NCBI GenBank assembly: GCA_025356035.1
Contig: JANXYN010000152.1
Span: forward strand, 1-35,146
Direction of reading: 5' to 3'
From: Geobacteraceae bacterium
GTDB taxonomy: Bacteria > Desulfobacterota > Desulfuromonadia > Geobacterales > Geobacteraceae
Length of the DNA stretch: 35,146 nt
Part shown: positions 17,915 to 25,896 of the stretch, piece after piece
How the letters are laid out: each line of letters starts with the position of its first letter
Position numbering within the stretch: position 1 is the stretch's first letter
The notes under the pieces: generated by a model
Told to the model about the DNA's origin: nothing
The model's database searches: none
The model's input: only the letters and a program-made list of their open reading frames with translations
Position numbers and translations under genes: made by a program

Positions 17915-18049
17915 GAGCGATCTGCTGATAAGTTTTAGTCGCAGGATAGGAAGCAGTCAAGCAAAAGGAGTAGATAAGGGGTCAGGTCTCAACATTTGAC
18001 AAAATTTTCTTTCTCCCCCAGGCCTTTCCCCTTTCCACCTTCCGTTTTT

Positions 18050-18101
18050 GCACAGTGGTGTAACCGGCCGGGACGCACCCGGCCGTCACACCACTGCGCG
18101 C
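18050..18101. repeat. Long imperfect hairpin between pilQ operon and DUF4124 gene
   Basis: GTGGTGTAACCGGCCGGG pairs with CCCGGCCGTCACACCAC, with one small bulge and a 5-base loop (ACGCA). Together with flanking bases the stem exceeds 17 bp. Just upstream, at 17979-18000, lies GGGGTCAGGTCTCAACATTT, which resembles sequence found near REP-associated transposases (recall). It is too GC-rich and lacks a T run, so it is not a simple terminator. Confidence 0.5.
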
Positions 18102-18126
18102 AATCGCAGCAAGAAATAGCAGGTAC

Positions 18127-18154
18127 AAAGCCAGGGACTCCCTGGCTTTTGTTT
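18127..18154 (+). terminator. Intrinsic terminator of the pilQ-lipoprotein transcript
   Basis: A perfect 10-bp stem, AAAGCCAGGG/CCCTGGCTTT, with a 3-base ACT loop, followed by TGTTTA. It lies 213 bases after the lipoprotein stop and 50 bases before the DUF4124 gene on the same strand, so it could also serve as a leader element for that gene. Confidence 0.75.
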
Positions 18155-18204
18155 ATAGGGTTTGTGCTAATTATCAGGATAGCTTTTGCAAGAGGTTCCG
18201 GCTT

Positions 18205-18750
18205 ATGCATCGAAGAAAATTTGACTGTGCCAGCCGTTCCCTGCTGATTCTGGCACTCCTCACAGGTTTTGCGGTTCAGGAGAGTGCCGCCGATTTTTAC
18301 AAATACAAGGACAAAGCTGGCATTGTGAACATGACCAATAATCTGGAGGCGGTGCCGAAACAGTACCGCGCCAAGGCCCTTGTCATAAAAGAAGAGATCA
18401 AGAAGCCGGATGTTTCAGAAGCGCTGGTTGTTCCCGGACAGGCGGCCGGAGCGATCAATGCCGAGGTAGCCACCCCTGAACCGAAAAAAGTCAGCATGGC
18501 CTCTATGCTGGCGGCTAAATACGGCACCCCGCTGCTGATTGTGTTCATCTTTCTTTCCCTGTTTATTTACATGGGTGATATCTGCAAGGTGCTGCGGGTC
18601 GGGCAGTTTGCCGGAGTCTTGCGGCTGCTCATGTTTTCCATGTTGATTGTTTATGTCTATCAGCTTGGCGTCAAGCGCATGGCTGACACGTTTGTCACCC
18701 TTAAGCAAGATGCCCTGACCATCAAAAACAATATTGAAGGAAGAGAGTAA
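18205..18750 (+). CDS. DUF4124-containing membrane protein
   Basis: A 181-residue protein. A signal peptide (about residues 1-30, ending AAD) is followed by a DUF4124 domain, seen as FYKYKDKAGIVNMTNNLEAVP, with the typical conserved Tyr, Asp and Gly. Then comes a linker and two transmembrane helices (about 112-128 and 137-155). DUF4124 occurs in periplasmic proteins of many Gram-negative bacteria and has no settled function. The membrane anchor at the C-terminus is less usual. An AGAGG site precedes the ATG. It is separated from the pil genes by a terminator and a hairpin, so it may be its own unit. Confidence 0.75.
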   Translation: MHRRKFDCASRSLLILALLTGFAVQESAADFYKYKDKAGIVNMTNNLEAVPKQYRAKALVIKEEIKKPDVSEALVVPGQAAGAINAEVATPEPKKVSMASMLAAKYGTPLLIVFIFLSLFIYMGDICKVLRVGQFAGVLRLLMFSMLIVYVYQLGVKRMADTFVTLKQDALTIKNNIEGRE

Positions 18751-18770
18751 CGTACCGATCAGATTCTGGA

Positions 18771-18786
18771 CGGCACTGCAGTGCCG
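18771..18786. repeat. Perfect 16-bp palindrome
   Basis: CGGCACTGCAGTGCCG is a perfect palindrome between the DUF4124 gene and the toxin-antitoxin pair. It could be a protein-binding site or a chance terminator stem; no T run follows. Confidence 0.3.
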
Positions 18787-18859
18787 GAGCCCAAGGAAAA
18801 TCAGTAAGATCAGGCCGATCATTAATTGCTGATTGAGAATCGGTGTGGTAAGTTAAAGT

Positions 18860-18876
18860 CCTAAATACCATTTGGG
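18860..18876. promoter_or_regulatory. Possible operator for the toxin-antitoxin pair
   Basis: CCTAAAT-ACC-ATTTGGG is an imperfect inverted repeat (6 of 7 bases) that overlaps the GGGAGGGG ribosome site of the antitoxin gene. Type II pairs commonly repress themselves through such dyads; binding here is inference. Confidence 0.3.
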
Positions 18877-18888
18877 AGGGGACAAGTT

Positions 18889-19116
18889 ATGCATGGTATG
18901 AAAGAAATAATACAGGAAGCAGAGTCCCTCCCTGTGGAAGAGAGGGCTATTGTAATCGATTCTCTGCTACGAACACTCAATCCTCCTGATGTGGGAATAG
19001 ATAAAGAATGGTTGAAGGTTGCCAAGCGCAGAGTTGTCGAGTTGCGGTCTGGCAGCGTCAACCCTGTTCCGGGAAACGAGGTCTTTTCGAAAATCCGGGA
19101 GCGCTTTGGAAGATGA
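18889..19116 (+). CDS. Antitoxin of addiction module (unstable antitoxin family)
   Basis: A 75-residue protein of the addiction-module type seen beside ParE/RelE toxins. The helical core IQEAESLPVEERAIVIDSLL, with the E-LP-EER pattern, is characteristic. A C-terminal tail rich in charged residues would wrap the toxin. A GGGAGGGG site precedes ATG 18889. Its stop overlaps the toxin start (ATGA at 19113-19116), the usual arrangement that keeps antitoxin in excess. Confidence 0.85.
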   Translation: MHGMKEIIQEAESLPVEERAIVIDSLLRTLNPPDVGIDKEWLKVAKRRVVELRSGSVNPVPGNEVFSKIRERFGR

Positions 19117-19403
19117 AATTCTCATTTCATCCCGAAGCGGAAGCGGAGTTCAACGAGGCTATTGATTATTACGAAGAGTGTGAGCCGGGGCTCGGGTACG
19201 ACTTTTCTATCGAGGTGTTTGCCAGTATTCAGAACATTGTCAACTACCCGACTGCCTGGCCGGTCATGGAAGAATACGTCCGGCGTTGTCTTGTCTATCG
19301 TTTCCCCTACGGCGTTGTCTACAGTATAGAACAGAGCGGGATTTTCATCCTAGCAATCATGCATCTGCGCCGCCATCCTGATTATTGGAAAAACAGACAT
19401 TGA
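19113..19403 (+). CDS. RelE/ParE-family toxin
   Basis: A 96-residue protein. HPEAEAEFNEAIDYYEE at the N-terminus and HLRRHPDYWKNR at the C-terminus are hallmarks of the ParE-like branch of RelE/ParE toxins. The family includes both gyrase poisons and mRNA interferases; the sequence alone does not decide which. The frame runs upstream to 19008, but ATG 19113 gives the normal family length and the ATGA overlap with the antitoxin. The frame is intact. The pair sits between pilus-related genes and aroC, a likely later insertion. Confidence 0.87.
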   Translation: MKFSFHPEAEAEFNEAIDYYEECEPGLGYDFSIEVFASIQNIVNYPTAWPVMEEYVRRCLVYRFPYGVVYSIEQSGIFILAIMHLRRHPDYWKNRH

Positions 19404-19410
19404 AAAGGCA

Positions 19411-19444
19411 AGACCTCCAAGGTTTTTAAAACCTCCGGAGGTCT
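19411..19444. terminator. Hairpin after toxin gene
   Basis: AGACCTCC (19411-19418) pairs with GGAGGTCT (19437-19444), and AGGTTTT inside pairs with AAAACCT. The stem could end the toxin-antitoxin transcript before aroC, though no long T run follows on the plus strand. Confidence 0.45.
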
Positions 19445-19503
19445 ATCAATGTGCCAACTTGAATGCAATATGGAAGAAGTAAGATCAGGATAATGGAGTA
19501 CCT

Positions 19504-20685
19504 ATGTTACGTTACCTTACCGCCGGCGAATCCCATGGTCCGCAGCTGACCGCCATCATCGAAGGCGTTCCTTCCGGGCTTAAAATTGCCGAAGAGGAGA
19601 TCAATGCCGATCTGGCCCGTCGCCAGGGTGGCTACGGCCGCGGCGGGCGGATGCAGATCGAGAAGGACGTGGTGGAGATCCTCTCCGGGGTCCGCTGGGG
19701 GGAGACGATCGGCTCGCCGGTGACGCTCTGTGTCAAGAACCGTGACTGGGTCAATTGGAAGGAAAAGATGTCCCCCTACGAGGTTCACCGGGACGACAAA
19801 ATCCGGGTGACCCGTTCCCGCCCCGGCCATGCTGACCTGCCGGGGGCGATGAAGTACAATCAGCGCGACGTGCGCAATATTCTGGAGCGCGCCAGCGCCC
19901 GAGAGACGGCGGTGCGTGTCGCGGTGGGTGCGGTGGCCCGGGCGTTTCTGGTTGAATTTGGCGTCACCGTCTGCGGCTTCGTGGTTGAATTGGGGGGGAT
20001 CAAGGCCCAGCGGCCGAAGCTCCCCCTTGATAAACTGCGAGGATTGGTGGCAAAGTCAGAGCTCTTCACCTTCGACCAGGACGCCGAAGAGCGGATGAAG
20101 GCGCTCATTGATCAGAGCCGGGAGGCGGGTGACACCGTGGGTGGCATCATAGAGGTGGCAGTGGCTGGTGCGCCGCCGGGGCTTGGGAGTCACGTGCAGT
20201 GGGACCGCAAACTTGATGCCCGACTGGCCATGGCGCTGATGAGTGTCCAGGCCATCAAGGGGGTGGAGATCGGCCTCGGGTTCGAAATGGCCAGGCGCCC
20301 CGGTTCCCAGGTCCATGACGAGATCTATTACGATTCGACCAGGATTATCGAAGGGGATTCCACCGGGTTTTACCGCAAAACCAACAACGCCGGCGGCATC
20401 GAAGGAGGGATCACCAATGGCGAGGAGCTGTTGGTGCGCGCCGCCATGAAGCCGATCCCGACCCTCTACAAGCCGCTCAAATCGGTGGATATGCAGAGCA
20501 AGGAGCAATTCGAGGCGACGGTGGAGCGGTCCGATATCTGCGCGGTGGCGGCGGCCTCGGTGGTGGCCGAAGCGGTAGTGGCCATCGAAATTGCCAACGC
20601 CTTTCTGGAGAAGTTAGGCGGCGACTCCATGGTGGAGATCCGGCGGAATTACGACGGTTATATCGACTATCTGCGGAGTTTCTAA
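19504..20685 (+). CDS. aroC: Chorismate synthase
   Basis: A 393-residue cytoplasmic enzyme converting 5-enolpyruvylshikimate 3-phosphate to chorismate with reduced FMN. The N-terminal signature LTAGESHGP is present, with the catalytic His, followed by [12 protein letters not shown] and the later conserved stretches [13 protein letters not shown] and [13 protein letters not shown]. The length fits the long bacterial form. GGAG precedes the ATG. It is followed by aroK and aroB, and aroQ lies nearby, so most of the shikimate path is clustered here next to pilQ, as I recall for other Geobacter genomes. A product of this path, chorismate, is also the substrate of MqnA encoded at 28324-29148. Confidence 0.97.
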   Translation: MLRYLTAGESHGPQLTAIIEGVPSGLKIAEEEINADLARRQGGYGRGGRMQIEKDVVEILSGVRWGETIGSPVTLCVKNRDWVNWKEKMSPYEVHRDDKIRVTRSRPGHADLPGAMKYNQRDVRNILERASARETAVRVAVGAVARAFLVEFGVTVCGFVVELGGIKAQRPKLPLDKLRGLVAKSELFTFDQDAEERMKALIDQSREAGDTVGGIIEVAVAGAPPGLGSHVQWDRKLDARLAMALMSVQAIKGVEIGLGFEMARRPGSQVHDEIYYDSTRIIEGDSTGFYRKTNNAGGIEGGITNGEELLVRAAMKPIPTLYKPLKSVDMQSKEQFEATVERSDICAVAAASVVAEAVVAIEIANAFLEKLGGDSMVEIRRNYDGYIDYLRSF

Positions 20686-20738
20686 ATACACATCTACCAC
20701 GGAGACACGGAGTCACGGAGAAAACAAAAAAACTTTAC

Positions 20739-20838
20739 TTAACAAGGATATTCAGGATGGACAGGATTAAAGCCTTTTTGATTTGAACCGGAAATAGATT
20801 TTTGTTTTTATCCTGTATATCCTGTATATCCTTGTTAA
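20739..20838. repeat. Inverted repeat between aroC and aroK
   Basis: Two 29-base arms (20739-20767 and 20810-20838) are reverse complements with three mismatches and are separated by 42 bases. Each arm contains an internal tandem of the type CAGGATATA. The flanks include ACGGAGACACGGAGTCACGGAG (20700-20721 region). Both motifs resemble intergenic repeats common in Geobacter and related genomes (recall). The copy number cannot be checked here. Confidence 0.65.
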
Positions 20839-20906
20839 AATGCTTTTGCTTGTTTTTCTCGTTATTCTTCGCGTCTGTGTTTAGCAGGTTTACAGGTTTC
20901 CGCTTG

Positions 20907-21416
20907 ATGAAACACAAAAACATCATCCTGACCGGCTTCATGGGGACCGGCAAGAGCAGTGTCGGCAAGCTGCTGGCCGAGCGGCTCGGCTACCAGTACT
21001 GCGACCTTGATGCGCTTATCGTCGCTGCAGCGGGGTTCTCCATCAACGAGATTTTTGCTCGCCACGGCGAGGCCCACTTCCGGCGGATCGAGGCGGAGAT
21101 GGTGCGGTCCATTGCCAACCGGTCCGGGCTGGTGGTCGCCACCGGCGGCGGCGCCGTACTCGACCCGGAAAACCGGCGGCAGCTGCGGGCCGTCGGTTTT
21201 ATTGTCAACCTGACTGCGCCTGCAGTGGAGATTCTTAAGCGCCTGCAGGAGGACAACGATCGACCGCTACTGAAGGAAGGGAAAACCCTGGAACAGATCG
21301 GCGCCATGCTGCAGGAGCGAGAGCCGTTCTACGCAGACGCCGACATTCGAATTGACACCACTGGGAAAAGTGTGGAAAATGTGGTGGCGGAGATCATGCG
21401 GGCGCTCGCGGCTTGA
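20907..21416 (+). CDS. aroK: Shikimate kinase
   Basis: A 169-residue P-loop kinase that phosphorylates shikimate at the 3-hydroxyl. The Walker A motif GFMGTGKSS begins at residue 10, the shikimate-binding DxD is in CDLDALI (residues 31-37), and the glycine-rich VATGGGAVL follows. A lid with DRPLL lies near residue 115. I chose ATG 20907; the open frame extends upstream to 20802, but that part is repeat DNA and lacks kinase sequence. The ribosome site is weak. The gene precedes aroB, with 30 bases between them. Confidence 0.95.
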   Translation: MKHKNIILTGFMGTGKSSVGKLLAERLGYQYCDLDALIVAAAGFSINEIFARHGEAHFRRIEAEMVRSIANRSGLVVATGGGAVLDPENRRQLRAVGFIVNLTAPAVEILKRLQEDNDRPLLKEGKTLEQIGAMLQEREPFYADADIRIDTTGKSVENVVAEIMRALAA

Positions 21417-21446
21417 ATATATAGTTATTTAAAGGATCTATCAATC

Positions 21447-22529
21447 TTGGAAACAGTCACCGTCGGCCTGGCCGAGCGAAGCTATCAGATAAGTATCGGG
21501 CAAGGGATCATGGGCACGCTCGGTCACGCCTGCCGGGAGTTGCACCTTGGCAGCAGGGTGGTGGTGGTGACCAACCCGACGGTGGGGGGGCTCTATTTCG
21601 AGGTGGTGCGCCGTTCGCTGGCGGACGCCGGCTTCAACGTCCAACTAATCGAGATTCCTGACGGCGAGGAGTACAAGAGTCTTGAGACTCTCAAGGGGAT
21701 CTACGATCTCCTCATCGCTGGCCGACTTGACCGTGGCTCGTTTCTCGTCGCCCTTGGTGGTGGGGTAGTGGGGGATATCGCCGGCTTTGCCGCCGCAACC
21801 TACCTGCGCGGCATACCCTTTGTCCAGGTGCCGACCACGCTCCTGGCCCAGGTGGACAGCAGTGTCGGAGGTAAGACCGGCATCAACCACCCGCTTGGCA
21901 AGAACCTGATTGGCGCATTTTATCAGCCGCGGCTGGTGATGATCGATCTGGATACCCTGGATACCCTGCCTGAACGCGAGTTTTTAAGCGGCTTGGCAGA
22001 GGTGGTGAAATATGGTATTGTCCTGAATAAGGATTTTTTTAACTTCCTGGCCGCCCATGCCGATGAGATCCGTACTAGGGAAAAGCATTGTCTGGCCAAG
22101 GTGGTGAAAAGCTGCTGCTCTATCAAGGCGGATGTGGTGGCGCGGGATGAGCGGGAGACGGAACTGCGGGCGGTGCTTAATTATGGCCATACCATCGGCC
22201 ATGCGGTGGAAACCCTTACCGACTATAAGCAGTTCAGCCACGGCGAGGCGGTGGCGATCGGAATGGTGCAGGCGGCAAAGATCTCCGAGGTGATGGGATA
22301 TGCCGGCAGCACCGATACCGAGCGGATTATGGCGCTTCTGGAGACCCTGCATCTGCCGGTGGAGTTGCCCCAGTTCAGCCTGGAAGCATATCTTGACGCG
22401 CTGGCGCGGGACAAGAAAGTCAAAGAGGGTGGGTTGAGCTTTGTCTTCAATAAGAGGATCGGCGATTTTACCATCGGCAAGGTGAAGGATATAGCCGCCT
22501 TGCTGGCTACCTGTGGCATCCGGGGCTGA
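21447..22529 (+). CDS. aroB: 3-dehydroquinate synthase
   Basis: A 360-residue NAD- and metal-dependent enzyme that cyclises DAHP to 3-dehydroquinate, the second shikimate step. NAD-binding is seen in PDGEEYKSLETL and the glycine-rich ALGGGVVGDIAGFAAATYLRG. The catalytic part includes PTTLLAQVDSSVGGKTGIN, and the zinc ligands are the Glu of GLAEVVKYG and the His of LNYGHTIGHAVE and SHGEAVAIGM. The start is TTG 21447, 10 bases after AAGGA; no ATG or GTG fits the expected N-terminus, so translation may be modest. It ends two bases before the TPR gene. Confidence 0.96.
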   Translation: METVTVGLAERSYQISIGQGIMGTLGHACRELHLGSRVVVVTNPTVGGLYFEVVRRSLADAGFNVQLIEIPDGEEYKSLETLKGIYDLLIAGRLDRGSFLVALGGGVVGDIAGFAAATYLRGIPFVQVPTTLLAQVDSSVGGKTGINHPLGKNLIGAFYQPRLVMIDLDTLDTLPEREFLSGLAEVVKYGIVLNKDFFNFLAAHADEIRTREKHCLAKVVKSCCSIKADVVARDERETELRAVLNYGHTIGHAVETLTDYKQFSHGEAVAIGMVQAAKISEVMGYAGSTDTERIMALLETLHLPVELPQFSLEAYLDALARDKKVKEGGLSFVFNKRIGDFTIGKVKDIAALLATCGIRG

Positions 22530-22531
22530 TT

Positions 22532-23908
22532 ATGGATCTGAGTACATCGACATTCAGCGAGATCAAAAAGTTCGAGGATCAGCTGGCCAAAGACCCCAAG
22601 TCGTACTGTTTCGCGCCGCTGGCGGACCTTTATCGGAAGCTGGGACTCCTGGATGAGGCGATCTCGGTGGCTCAACGCGGCGTCGAATTGCACCCATCCT
22701 ATGTGGGCGGGCTGGTATCGCTGGCCAAGGCCTATTTCGAAAAGGGGCAGAAACAGGAGAGCCGGGCGGTCCTGGAGCGGCTGGTGACCATTACCCCGGA
22801 AAACCTGATGGCCCAAAAACTGCTTGCGCAAACATGTCTGGATACCGGTGATATTGCCGCGGCAGAAAAGGCTTTTCAAGTGGTGCTGGCGCTTAACCCC
22901 GCCGACAGTGAGAGTCGGATCGCGCTGGACTCGCTTGCCAAGTTTACCGCACCGGCAAAGGCTGCGCCGGTTGCGCCTTCTGCAGCGGAAGCTGTTGTTG
23001 CGGTTGAGGCAGCTCCTGCTGCTTCCTTGCCTGCCCAGCCAAAGCCTATGGCTATTGCTCCTGAACCGGACGGCAGCGGTGCCAAAATGGTCGATCTGCT
23101 GGAGGGAGGCGAGTTCGATATCACCTTCGATGATGCCGACATAGTCAGTGAAGTCGCTTTTGCAGCGCCAGAGCTGACGGAGGCTGCTTCGTTCAGCTGG
23201 ACCAGCGAGGTGGTGGAGGATCAGCTGGATATCCCCGGGGCTTCCGGTCTTGAACTGGATCAGAGCGCAGAGAGCCCGGAACCTGCCGAGATTGACGGGG
23301 AAACGTTTGATTTTTCCGCACCTCCCACGCTAGTGCCTCCTCCTGCTGAATCGGATTTCCCCGTTTTTGGTGAGCTGGCGGAAGCGCTGGGGGGCGAGCA
23401 TGACCTTGACTTTTTCGGTCTTGGCGCGGCAGAGGCCGAGCCTGGACTGCAGACGACCACGTTCTTCGGCACAGGGGATGAGGTGGGGAGCGATGAAGAG
23501 CAACCTGCGTTTGTCAAATCGGAACCGGTGGGGCAAAAAGACCCCCTGACCACGGTGACCCTGGCAGAACTCTACGTTTCCCAGGGGTTTTTGACGCGTG
23601 CCCTCAACATCTATCGGGAACTGGTGGATGAAAACCCCCAGAACCAGGAACTGAAAAATCGGCTGAGGGAGCTGACGCAGCAGGTCGATGCCGCCGAGGA
23701 CAGCAGCAAGCTGGCGAACCAGGCGACTGCCGCCGAGACACAGACAGTAACAGAGATCGAGAGTAATGAGACGGTGGTGGTCACTTCCCCGATGGTTGCC
23801 CCGGTGCAGATGATGACAACCACCGCCCGCCCCGATGCTGCAGCTGTTGAGATCGCATCCCTGCAAAACTGGCTGGATAATATCAGGAGGAATCGGCAAT
23901 GTCACTGA
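22532..23908 (+). CDS. Tetratricopeptide repeat protein coupled to a roadblock protein
   Basis: A 458-residue cytoplasmic protein with no signal peptide. TPR repeats cover about residues 1-130 (YRKLGLLDEAISVAQRGVEL, then a second and third unit). A long acidic, Ala/Pro-rich linker (about 135-335) follows, and one more TPR lies at about 342-385 (LAELYVSQGFLTRALNIY). The C-terminus ends in LQNWLDNIRRNRQ, a short conserved-looking helix that may bind the downstream roadblock protein. It starts two bases after aroB and overlaps the roadblock gene by 10 bases, so the two products are probably made together and interact. Function is unknown; a scaffold role is inferred. Confidence 0.8.
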   Translation: MDLSTSTFSEIKKFEDQLAKDPKSYCFAPLADLYRKLGLLDEAISVAQRGVELHPSYVGGLVSLAKAYFEKGQKQESRAVLERLVTITPENLMAQKLLAQTCLDTGDIAAAEKAFQVVLALNPADSESRIALDSLAKFTAPAKAAPVAPSAAEAVVAVEAAPAASLPAQPKPMAIAPEPDGSGAKMVDLLEGGEFDITFDDADIVSEVAFAAPELTEAASFSWTSEVVEDQLDIPGASGLELDQSAESPEPAEIDGETFDFSAPPTLVPPPAESDFPVFGELAEALGGEHDLDFFGLGAAEAEPGLQTTTFFGTGDEVGSDEEQPAFVKSEPVGQKDPLTTVTLAELYVSQGFLTRALNIYRELVDENPQNQELKNRLRELTQQVDAAEDSSKLANQATAAETQTVTEIESNETVVVTSPMVAPVQMMTTTARPDAAAVEIASLQNWLDNIRRNRQCH

Positions 23909-24261
23909 GAGACCAGCTGAAACAGATGGTTGAGAGTGTCGGTGGCGGCATGGGCGCCGTGATTATGGGTTATGATGGGATAGCCATCGACGAATATATA
24001 AAGCCGGAAGCAACCATCGACATTCAGATGATGGCTATTGAGTACGCGGCCATGCTGAAAGAGATCAAGAAGACCATCGAGGTTCTCAACTCGGGGGCAG
24101 TCGAGGAGATATCGATCAATACCGACCGCGCCCAGGTTCTCATCAGGATCATCAATGATGATTTTTTTGTGGTCATGGCACTGCAGAGTGAAGGTAACTA
24201 TGGGAAGGGGCGTTATCTGCTGAGGGTGGAGGCGCCTGAACTGCATGCAGGTCTGCAGTAG
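23899..24261 (+). CDS. Roadblock/LC7-domain protein
   Basis: A 120-residue single-domain protein of the roadblock/LC7 family (SVGGGMGAVIMGYDGIAIDE at the start, then a long helix AIEYAAMLKEIKKTIEVL and a beta hairpin). Bacterial members such as MglB of Myxococcus act as GTPase-activating partners of Ras-like MglA in polarity and pilus-based motility. No MglA-like gene is in this window. A strong GGAGG lies nine bases before the ATG, within the end of the TPR gene. Its link to pilus function is an inference from family and distant neighbourhood only. Confidence 0.85.
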   Translation: MSLRDQLKQMVESVGGGMGAVIMGYDGIAIDEYIKPEATIDIQMMAIEYAAMLKEIKKTIEVLNSGAVEEISINTDRAQVLIRIINDDFFVVMALQSEGNYGKGRYLLRVEAPELHAGLQ

Positions 24262-24285
24262 ACGTTACGCCTGGCAGGGAGATCT

Positions 24286-24729
24286 ATGAAGATACTGGTG
24301 TTGCACGGTCCGAATTTGAACCTTCTGGGAACCCGTGAACCGGGGATTTATGGCAATATAACCCTGGCTGACCTTAATGCTGACATAAGCGCGCTAGCCA
24401 AGGAGCTTGGCATCGAGGTCGCCATCTTCCAGTCAAACTCGGAGGGGGAACTTGTCGACAAGATCCAGGGTGCCCTTACGACAGTTGACGGCATTCTCAT
24501 CAATCCCGCCGCTTACACCCACACCAGCGTCGCTTTGCGCGACGCAATTGCCGCCGTGGCCCTGCCGACAGTGGAAGTCCACCTCTCCAATATTCACAGC
24601 CGCGAAGAATTCCGCAGCACCAGCTTCATCGCGCCGGTTGCGTTGGGGCAAATCTCCGGCCTTGGCCCCGACAGCTATCTGCTCGGACTCAGGGCTCTTT
24701 TTAGTCATACTAAAAAAAATCGGCAGTAA
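24286..24729 (+). CDS. aroQ: Type II 3-dehydroquinate dehydratase
   Basis: A 147-residue enzyme of the flavodoxin-like type II class that dehydrates 3-dehydroquinate to 3-dehydroshikimate. [18 protein letters not shown] contains the conserved Asn, Arg and the catalytic Tyr22. The segment [16 protein letters not shown] and the [12 protein letters not shown] motif with the catalytic His follow. The family forms dodecamers of this subunit size. A ribosome site GGGAG lies before the ATG. It continues the aroC-aroK-aroB group after the TPR-roadblock pair. Confidence 0.96.
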   Translation: MKILVLHGPNLNLLGTREPGIYGNITLADLNADISALAKELGIEVAIFQSNSEGELVDKIQGALTTVDGILINPAAYTHTSVALRDAIAAVALPTVEVHLSNIHSREEFRSTSFIAPVALGQISGLGPDSYLLGLRALFSHTKKNRQ

Positions 24730-24757
24730 TAAAAAAGATTGTAATAAGGGCCTGATT

Positions 24758-25831
24758 ATGTTAAAAAACAGGGTCTCGACCGCCAGAGAGTATCTGGCGA
24801 GATTTGACGCCGATTTTATCCTGTTTCTTCATATGTGCAATATCCGGTATCTAACCGGTTTTACTGGGAGTGATGCGGCCCTTCTGCTTGGCAGGGAGCG
24901 TGGCTGGTTCCTGACCGATTCCCGTTACACGACCCAGGCGGCGGCAGAAGTTGTTGGGGTTGGGGTTGAGATTGTCGAGTACCGCAGTAAGCTGGAAGGG
25001 ATAACCTCCCTGCTAAAAGAGTGCGGAGCCCGGCGGGTCGGATTCGAAGCGGAACAGATAACGGTTGCCTTTTACCGGGCCCTCAGCGAGGGGGTGCCGG
25101 AGGTGAGTCTCCTCCCCGTCGGTGCCGAACTGGAAAATCTCCGCCTGCTCAAGGATGCCCACGAGTTGGAGCAGCTGGCCAAGACGGCAGGGATCGCGTC
25201 AGCAGCGCTTTCTGGCATATTGGGGCAGATCAGGCCCGGCATGACCGAGCGTGAGTTGGCTCTGGATCTGGAATTTGCCATGCGCCGGGGCGGTGCAGAC
25301 GGCAAGGCCTTTGATTTTATCGTTGCCTCGGGTGAGCGGGGGGCGCTTCCGCACGGCAAGGCCAGCGACAAGTTGATTACCGTGGGGGAGCTGGTTACCA
25401 TCGATTTTGGCGCAGTCAGGGATGGCTACCATTCCGATGAGACGGTTACCATCGCAGTGGGAGAGCCGGACAGCAGGCAGCGGGAAATTTACCGGATTGT
25501 CAAAGAGGCCCACGACCTGGCCCTGGATGCGGTAAGGCCTGGCAAAACCCTAAAAGAGCTGGACGGGCTGGCGCGGAACTTTATTGACTCCCATGGTTAT
25601 GGCAGCTATTTTGGCCACGGCCTCGGCCATGGCGTCGGCCTGGAAATTCACGAAAAACCGGTTGTCTCCCCCCGTAGCGACGGGTTGGTCACCGAGGGGA
25701 TGGTCTTCACCATCGAGCCTGGTATCTACATCCCAGGCTGGGGTGGGGTTCGCATCGAGGATACGGTTTATGTAACCGGCGCTGGCTGCCAACTTCTGAC
25801 AAAAGTACCAAAGGGATTGTTGGTGATCTGA
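24758..25831 (+). CDS. M24B aminopeptidase P / Xaa-Pro peptidase family protein
   Basis: A 357-residue metallopeptidase with a creatinase-like N-terminal domain (about 1-125) and a pita-bread catalytic domain. The metal ligands are visible: Asp in TIDFGAVRDGYHSDET (two Asp), His in FGHGLGHGVGLE, Glu in FTIEPGIYIPGWGGVRIED and the final Glu of that stretch. It should cleave Xaa-Pro bonds at the N-terminus of peptides using two Mn or similar ions. ATG 24758 follows AAGGG; the open frame continues upstream through aroQ in another frame, which is not coding. This gene commonly precedes accB (elongation factor P is absent here). Confidence 0.92.
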   Translation: MLKNRVSTAREYLARFDADFILFLHMCNIRYLTGFTGSDAALLLGRERGWFLTDSRYTTQAAAEVVGVGVEIVEYRSKLEGITSLLKECGARRVGFEAEQITVAFYRALSEGVPEVSLLPVGAELENLRLLKDAHELEQLAKTAGIASAALSGILGQIRPGMTERELALDLEFAMRRGGADGKAFDFIVASGERGALPHGKASDKLITVGELVTIDFGAVRDGYHSDETVTIAVGEPDSRQREIYRIVKEAHDLALDAVRPGKTLKELDGLARNFIDSHGYGSYFGHGLGHGVGLEIHEKPVVSPRSDGLVTEGMVFTIEPGIYIPGWGGVRIEDTVYVTGAGCQLLTKVPKGLLVI

Positions 25832-25896
25832 TGCTGGAGTGCAAATGGCTTTAAATTGGCTGAAAATCCCAGAATTTAAAGGTAGGAGGAGAGAAC

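Noticed and set aside
18040-18110. Riboswitch based on GGGACGCA in the hairpin at 18050-18101
   Set aside because: The string falls in the stem and loop of a long palindrome and lacks the rest of any aptamer consensus.
20802-20906. N-terminal extension of shikimate kinase
   Set aside because: The upstream part of the frame is translated repeat DNA (hydrophobic LSCISCISLL), while the kinase fold begins right after ATG 20907.
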